DNA from: AAA164-E04 sp014239995
GTDB lineage: Bacteria > Verrucomicrobiota > Verrucomicrobiia > Limisphaerales > AAA164-E04
DNA: 8,138 bases
NCBI GenBank assembly: GCA_029247315.1
Contig: JAQWLM010000050.1
Location: 1 to 8,138 of the forward strand
Direction of reading: 5' to 3'
Part shown: piece after piece, positions 4,940 to 8,138 of the stretch
How positions within the stretch are numbered: position 1 is the stretch's first letter
Layout: every line of letters begins with the position of its first letter
Position numbers and translations under genes: made by a program
Notes under the pieces: model-generated
Databases searched by the model: none
Told to the model about the DNA's origin: nothing
What the model saw: only the letters and a program-made list of their open reading frames with translations

Positions 4940-5980
4940 ATGAAAGTGCTCGTAACTGGATCAAGTGGATTGATCGGGTCTGAGGCCGTTCGACTCCTCG
5001 ATCGTGACGGGCATCACCTCGTGGGCATTGACAACAACATGCGGCGCGAGTTTTTCGGGCCAGGGGGTGATACGCGCTGGGTCCTGGAACGTCTGCGGAA
5101 CACCACGCGCCGGTTCGATCATCATGCGCTGGATATCAGAAACCGTGAGGGCGTGCTTGATTTATTCCGCAGGGAATCCTTCGACATGATCATCCATTGC
5201 GCAGCCCAGCCCTCACATGACAAGGCCGGAGAGATCCCCTTCACCGATTTTGATGTCAATGCGGTGGGTACGCTGAATTTGTTGGAGGCAACGCGCCAGA
5301 CCCAGCCTGAGGCAGTCTTTATCTTCATGTCCACCAACAAGGTATATGGGGATGTCCCCAATGAAATGCCTTTGAAGGAATTACCTTCCCGCTGGGATTA
5401 CGAGCGGGAGGAGGATTTTCATGGGGTCAGCGAGACCTGTCGGATTGATCGCACCCTGCACAGCGTGTTTGGGGCCAGTAAGACGGCGGCGGATGTCATG
5501 GCCCAGGAGTATGGGCGCTACTTCAACATGAACGTCGGGGTTTTTCGTGGTGGATGTCTCACCGGGGAACATCACTCGGGCGTGCAACTTCATGGATTTC
5601 TTTCTTACCTTGTCAAGGTCGCCAAGGCAGGTGAGACCTACACCATGCTCGGCTACAAGGGAAAACAGGTAAGGGATCAAATCCACAGCGAAGACGTGAT
5701 CAATGCCTTCCTGGCCTTTGCTGCCAGTCCCAGGCCCGGGGAAGTGTATAACCTTGGCGGCGGACGAGGCAACAGTGCCTCGATTCTGGAGTGCATCGAG
5801 AAAATTGAGGGGCTTCTTGGTTCCCCTGTGTCAACTCGATATCTGGATGAACCCCGCAAGGGAGATCATATTTGTTATATCTCCGATCTGAGGAAATTGC
5901 AGGCGCACTTTCCCCAATGGAGTCTTCAATGGTCGCTGGACCGTATCCTGGAGCGTATGATTAATCAGGTAAGCAAATGA
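4940..5980 (+). CDS. NAD-dependent sugar-nucleotide epimerase (extended SDR, CDP-paratose 2-epimerase-like)
   Basis: This is a cytoplasmic enzyme that epimerises a nucleotide-bound sugar for glycan synthesis. I start it at ATG 4940 because the Rossmann loop G7-S-S-G10-L-I-G13 must lie near the N-terminus; the open frame extends to 4847, but those 31 residues have no counterpart. D31 after VVGI-like LVGI favours NAD. Further landmarks are HCAAQPSHD (86-94), FTDFDVNAVGTLNLLEA (101-117), the STNKVYGD strand (131-138) and HSVFGASKTAAD (174-185). Then come FRGGCLTG (202-209), HGFLSYLVK, GYKGKQVRDQIHSEDV and the NLGGG loop (271-275). This pattern belongs to a subgroup close to CDP-paratose/CDP-tyvelose epimerases. 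Oddly, the YxxxK tyrosine is Phe (F177, K181). I recall LFGASK/LFGVSK in relatives, so it may be a family trait. No clear Shine-Dalgarno is present. It overlaps the next gene by ATGA. The exact sugar is unknown. Confidence 0.9.
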   Translation: MKVLVTGSSGLIGSEAVRLLDRDGHHLVGIDNNMRREFFGPGGDTRWVLERLRNTTRRFDHHALDIRNREGVLDLFRRESFDMIIHCAAQPSHDKAGEIPFTDFDVNAVGTLNLLEATRQTQPEAVFIFMSTNKVYGDVPNEMPLKELPSRWDYEREEDFHGVSETCRIDRTLHSVFGASKTAADVMAQEYGRYFNMNVGVFRGGCLTGEHHSGVQLHGFLSYLVKVAKAGETYTMLGYKGKQVRDQIHSEDVINAFLAFAASPRPGEVYNLGGGRGNSASILECIEKIEGLLGSPVSTRYLDEPRKGDHICYISDLRKLQAHFPQWSLQWSLDRILERMINQVSK

Positions 5981-6750
5981 AGGACAATGGCTTACCATGC
6001 TATCACATTCTGGGAACACCCGTGCGTGCGACGACTTATGAGGACCTGACCCGGTTCTGTCAGCTGAGAGTGCGTCAAGCGGATGCCTTCTCGGTGGATT
6101 TTACGAATACTCAAATTGTCACCATGCGATGCCTGGATGCTGATTTTCGCTCTGATACCTCCAAGGTGGATTTCTTTATCCCGGATGGCATGCCATTGAT
6201 CTGGTGTTTGAACCTTCAAAACGCCGGCCTGAAGGATCGGGTGTATGGCCCCACCTTCATGCGCCACTGCGTGACACAGGTCCCGAGCGCCTTCACGCAT
6301 TACTTTCTTGGGGCTTCCGAGTCGTGCCTTGAAAAATTGATCACTGCTTTCAAGGGGCTCAAGTCCGATGTGCAGATCGTTGGAGCGCATCATGGATATT
6401 TTTCAGAGGAGGCCTCTGCGGATATCGTGGCCGAGATCAACCGCTTGTCTCCTGATTTCATTTGGGTAGGCCTGGGAACACCCAGACAGCAGCATTGGAT
6501 TCATCGTCATAAACGCGCCATCAGGCGTGGCGCGGTGATGGCGGTGGGTTTTGCCTTTGACGTGAATGCCGGCACCAAGCCGGATGCGCCTTGCTGGATG
6601 CAGCGATATGGCCTTGCTTGGGTTTTTCGCCTTTGCAGTGAACCAAGGAGACTGCTCGGTCGTTACCTATACTACAATACAATGTTTCTGTTACTGCTGC
6701 TCAGCGGGTGGGTTAAAAGGGACGCTTGGTCCAGCGGAAAAACCCCGTAA
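5977..6750 (+). CDS. WecB/TagA/CpsF-family glycosyltransferase (GT26)
   Basis: This enzyme transfers a sugar from a nucleotide donor (UDP-ManNAc, UDP-ManNAcA or similar) to a lipid-linked acceptor in exopolysaccharide, teichoic-acid or ECA-type assembly, at the inner face of the membrane. It has 257 residues, a normal family length. Landmarks are VDFTNTQIV (40-48), DFFIPDGMPLIW (65-76, with the conserved D-G), RVYGPTFM (88-95), FLGAS (110-114), the PDFIWVGLGTPRQQHWI stretch (159-175) and GFAFDVNAGTKPDAPCWMQRYGL (191-213). It closes with EPRRLLGRYL (222-231), the basic, membrane-associating tail typical of the family. The start codon overlaps the epimerase stop (ATGA), with a weak AGGT 7 bases upstream, so translational coupling is likely. 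CCCC-GTAAT-GGGG around the stop makes only a weak hairpin. Confidence 0.92.
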   Translation: MKDNGLPCYHILGTPVRATTYEDLTRFCQLRVRQADAFSVDFTNTQIVTMRCLDADFRSDTSKVDFFIPDGMPLIWCLNLQNAGLKDRVYGPTFMRHCVTQVPSAFTHYFLGASESCLEKLITAFKGLKSDVQIVGAHHGYFSEEASADIVAEINRLSPDFIWVGLGTPRQQHWIHRHKRAIRRGAVMAVGFAFDVNAGTKPDAPCWMQRYGLAWVFRLCSEPRRLLGRYLYYNTMFLLLLLSGWVKRDAWSSGKTP

Positions 6751-6871
6751 TGGGGCTCCTCAGATAATCAATCCTGTCATTTTTTTGTTTTCCTCTGAGT
6801 GAATTACAGTTAAATCGGTCCAACACCTAAGAGTCACATGCATCCATGGAGAACGTAAAGCCCACTAAATC

Positions 6872-6876
6872 AGGAG
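6872..6876 (+). promoter_or_regulatory. Shine-Dalgarno deciding the exosortase start
   Basis: AGGAG lies 8 bases before ATG 6885. The upstream in-frame ATG 6846 has no such site, so 6885 is the better start. Confidence 0.6.
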
Positions 6877-6884
6877 ACAGCCTA

Positions 6885-7808
6885 ATGGCAGATGTCCTGT
6901 CGGATCTGACCGTGTTATGGAGAAAACTGCCCCACAAGGCTGTTTTCATCTGTGGCATGCTGGCCTGGTTGGCCTTATTCCAGTATCTGGGCAACTCCAC
7001 CTTTGGATATGTGGATACCGCCTCGGTTTTCCACTGGATGTACAACGCCTATAATGCACCCTTGTCGGAGGATGGGCACGGGAACCTCATTCCCTTTGCC
7101 GTGTTTGCCCTTTTAATATGGAAACGACAGGAATTGATCCAGAATGATTTCAAGGCCTGGTGGCCTGCGCTGGCACTCATGGTTCTTGGCCTGGTGCTTC
7201 ATGTACTTGGGTTCATGGTGCAGCAAACCCGTATTTCAGTGCTGGCCCTTTTTATCGGATGCTATGGTCTGATGGGATTCTGTTGGGGGAGGGGATGGTT
7301 GAAAGCGACTCTGTTCCCATACATTCTGTTCCTGTTCTGTGTTCCCATCGGTTCACTCGCCCAGCCGGTGACTTTTCCCCTGCGTCTTCTTGTTACAGAG
7401 CTTTCCGTGTCTTTTTGTCACCTCATCCTTCAGATCGATGTGATGCGGCAGGGCACGATCATCATGGGTGCGGAGGAGACTTTCACCTACGACGTGGCTG
7501 CCGCCTGCAGTGGCATGCGCAGCCTCCTGACCCTGGTGCCTCTGACCCTCGCCTTTGCCTTCATGGCTTACCGGACCTGGTGGAAACGTGGCCTGCTGGT
7601 CATGCTTTCGGTACCCCTGGCGGTCGCGGGTAACACGCTGCGGCTCATCTCGGTGATCTGCATCGGCGATGTCTGGGGGCATGAGACGGGCCTGCTATGG
7701 GAACAGAAACTGGGTTTTGTCACCTTCCTGGTGGCGATTGCGGGCGTGTTCATTGTGGATATATGGCTGAGGGAGCCCAGACTCAAACCCGAGGAGCCAG
7801 CCATATGA
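6885..7808 (+). CDS. Exosortase/archaeosortase family transpeptidase
   Basis: This is an integral membrane cysteine transpeptidase that recognises C-terminal sorting tails (PEP-CTERM-like: short motif, hydrophobic helix, basic end) and processes the proteins at the cytoplasmic membrane. From ATG 6885 it has 307 residues; an in-frame ATG at 6846 would add 13 polar residues without a ribosome site. There are about eight hydrophobic helices. The proposed catalytic residues are all present: Cys208 in DVAAACSGMRSL, Arg253 in GNTLRLISV and His266 in WGHETGLLWE. DGHGNLIPF near residue 63 is also typical of exosortases. No target protein with a sorting tail lies in the window. It follows the glycosyltransferase by ~130 bases and overlaps the EpsI gene by ATGA. 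Exosortases commonly sit in exopolysaccharide loci, which agrees with these neighbours. Confidence 0.93.
   Translation: MADVLSDLTVLWRKLPHKAVFICGMLAWLALFQYLGNSTFGYVDTASVFHWMYNAYNAPLSEDGHGNLIPFAVFALLIWKRQELIQNDFKAWWPALALMVLGLVLHVLGFMVQQTRISVLALFIGCYGLMGFCWGRGWLKATLFPYILFLFCVPIGSLAQPVTFPLRLLVTELSVSFCHLILQIDVMRQGTIIMGAEETFTYDVAAACSGMRSLLTLVPLTLAFAFMAYRTWWKRGLLVMLSVPLAVAGNTLRLISVICIGDVWGHETGLLWEQKLGFVTFLVAIAGVFIVDIWLREPRLKPEEPAI
7791..7796 (+). promoter_or_regulatory. Shine-Dalgarno of the EpsI-type gene, inside the exosortase end
   Basis: GAGGAG ends 8 bases before ATG 7805 and lies within the last exosortase codons. It supports the overlapping start. Confidence 0.6.
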
Positions 7809-8138
7809 ATAAAAAGTCGGGTATCATGCTGCTTGTGGTCCTTGGACTGGTTGCCCTTGCTGGGGGATTCCTCAGTTACTGGAAAACCCACCAGACCATG
7901 GGGAAACCGGGTGTGCGGCTGGTGGAGGATCCTGAGGCTGAAAAGCCACCCGTGCGACTTCCCGACTGGGTGCTCGAATACACAGGAAAAGATCTTGAGA
8001 TCACAGTGGCTGAGAGGGAAGCCCTGCCTCCTGACACCACCATTACCCGGCGTCGCTTTACGCATCCCAATGGATTCTTCATTGATATTACGGTTGTCTT
8101 GATGGGGCTTGACCGCACCAGTATCCACAAACCCCAGT
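7805..8138 (+). CDS. EpsI-type exosortase-associated protein, 5' part (runs off window)
   Basis: This is the partner protein found beside or fused to exosortases (EpsI/DUF3485 type), anchored in the membrane and facing outward; its exact role in sorting or polysaccharide export is unsettled. 111 codons are visible. Residues 1-4 (MNKK) and a hydrophobic stretch (~6-24, IMLLVVLGLVALAGGFL) form an anchor or signal. Then follow LPDWVLEYTGKDLEITVAE, the family-typical EREALPPDTTITRRRF, and ITVVLMGLDRTSIHKPQ, just before the usual conserved Cys region, which lies beyond the window. ATG 7805 overlaps the exosortase stop (ATGA) and has GAGGAG 8 bases upstream. Here EpsI is a separate protein rather than a fusion. 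Confidence 0.87.
   Translation, partial: MNKKSGIMLLVVLGLVALAGGFLSYWKTHQTMGKPGVRLVEDPEAEKPPVRLPDWVLEYTGKDLEITVAEREALPPDTTITRRRFTHPNGFFIDITVVLMGLDRTSIHKPQ

Noticed and set aside
5227..5236. CGGAGAGATC repeated from the tRNA-Ser scar, as a second att site
   Set aside because: It is only 10 bases and lies within conserved epimerase coding sequence; chance identity.
6743..6799. Transcription terminator after the glycosyltransferase
   Set aside because: The CCCC/GGGG stem is only four pairs and the T-run at ~6780 is about 25 bases away, so read-through to the exosortase is more likely.

Overview
The window most resembles a chromosome of the Planctomycetota-Verrucomicrobiota group, with Verrucomicrobiota the better guess. 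The clues are several sulfatases beside a polysaccharide lyase, an exosortase/EpsI pair, and a tyrosine recombinase and transposase of types I associate with that group. This is judged from recognised protein families only; no database was searched.

Layout. (1) 1-2772 is a catabolic block: the C-terminal part of a sulfatase with a HEAT-like tail (it starts outside the window), then a secreted right-handed beta-helix protein carrying the complete family PL9 pectate-lyase active-site pattern. Both fit breakdown of sulfated, uronic-acid-containing polysaccharides. (2) 2773-4766 is a scrapyard of broken and accessory DNA: a decapitated, frameshifted sulfatase joined directly to the lyase stop codon; the first ~40 codons of an IS transposase; a gene-poor stretch with two interlocking long-spaced inverted repeats; one apparently intact small gene (a Dabb-domain protein with a Tat-like leader); and, on the minus strand, the N-terminal half of a tyrosine recombinase with two in-frame stops, cut off exactly where a 25-base tRNA-Ser 3' end begins. 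That last junction looks like the scar of an element that integrated at a serine tRNA gene. (3) 4940-8138 is an intact, co-directional, partly overlapping gene set on the plus strand: an extended-SDR sugar-nucleotide epimerase, a WecB/TagA/CpsF-family glycosyltransferase, an exosortase, and the start of an EpsI-type exosortase partner that runs off the window.

The last block probably belongs to an exopolysaccharide / cell-envelope locus in which nucleotide-sugar modification, glycan assembly and exosortase-dependent protein sorting are linked. ATGA overlaps join the epimerase to the glycosyltransferase and the exosortase to epsI.

Two genes (the lyase leader and the broken sulfatase) each look one base short in a homopolymer run. 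This may be real decay or sequencing error, and it affects how both are annotated. I found no CRISPR array, complete tRNA, rRNA or complete insertion sequence. The most unusual items are the tRNA-Ser/recombinase scar and the epimerase whose YxxxK tyrosine is a phenylalanine.
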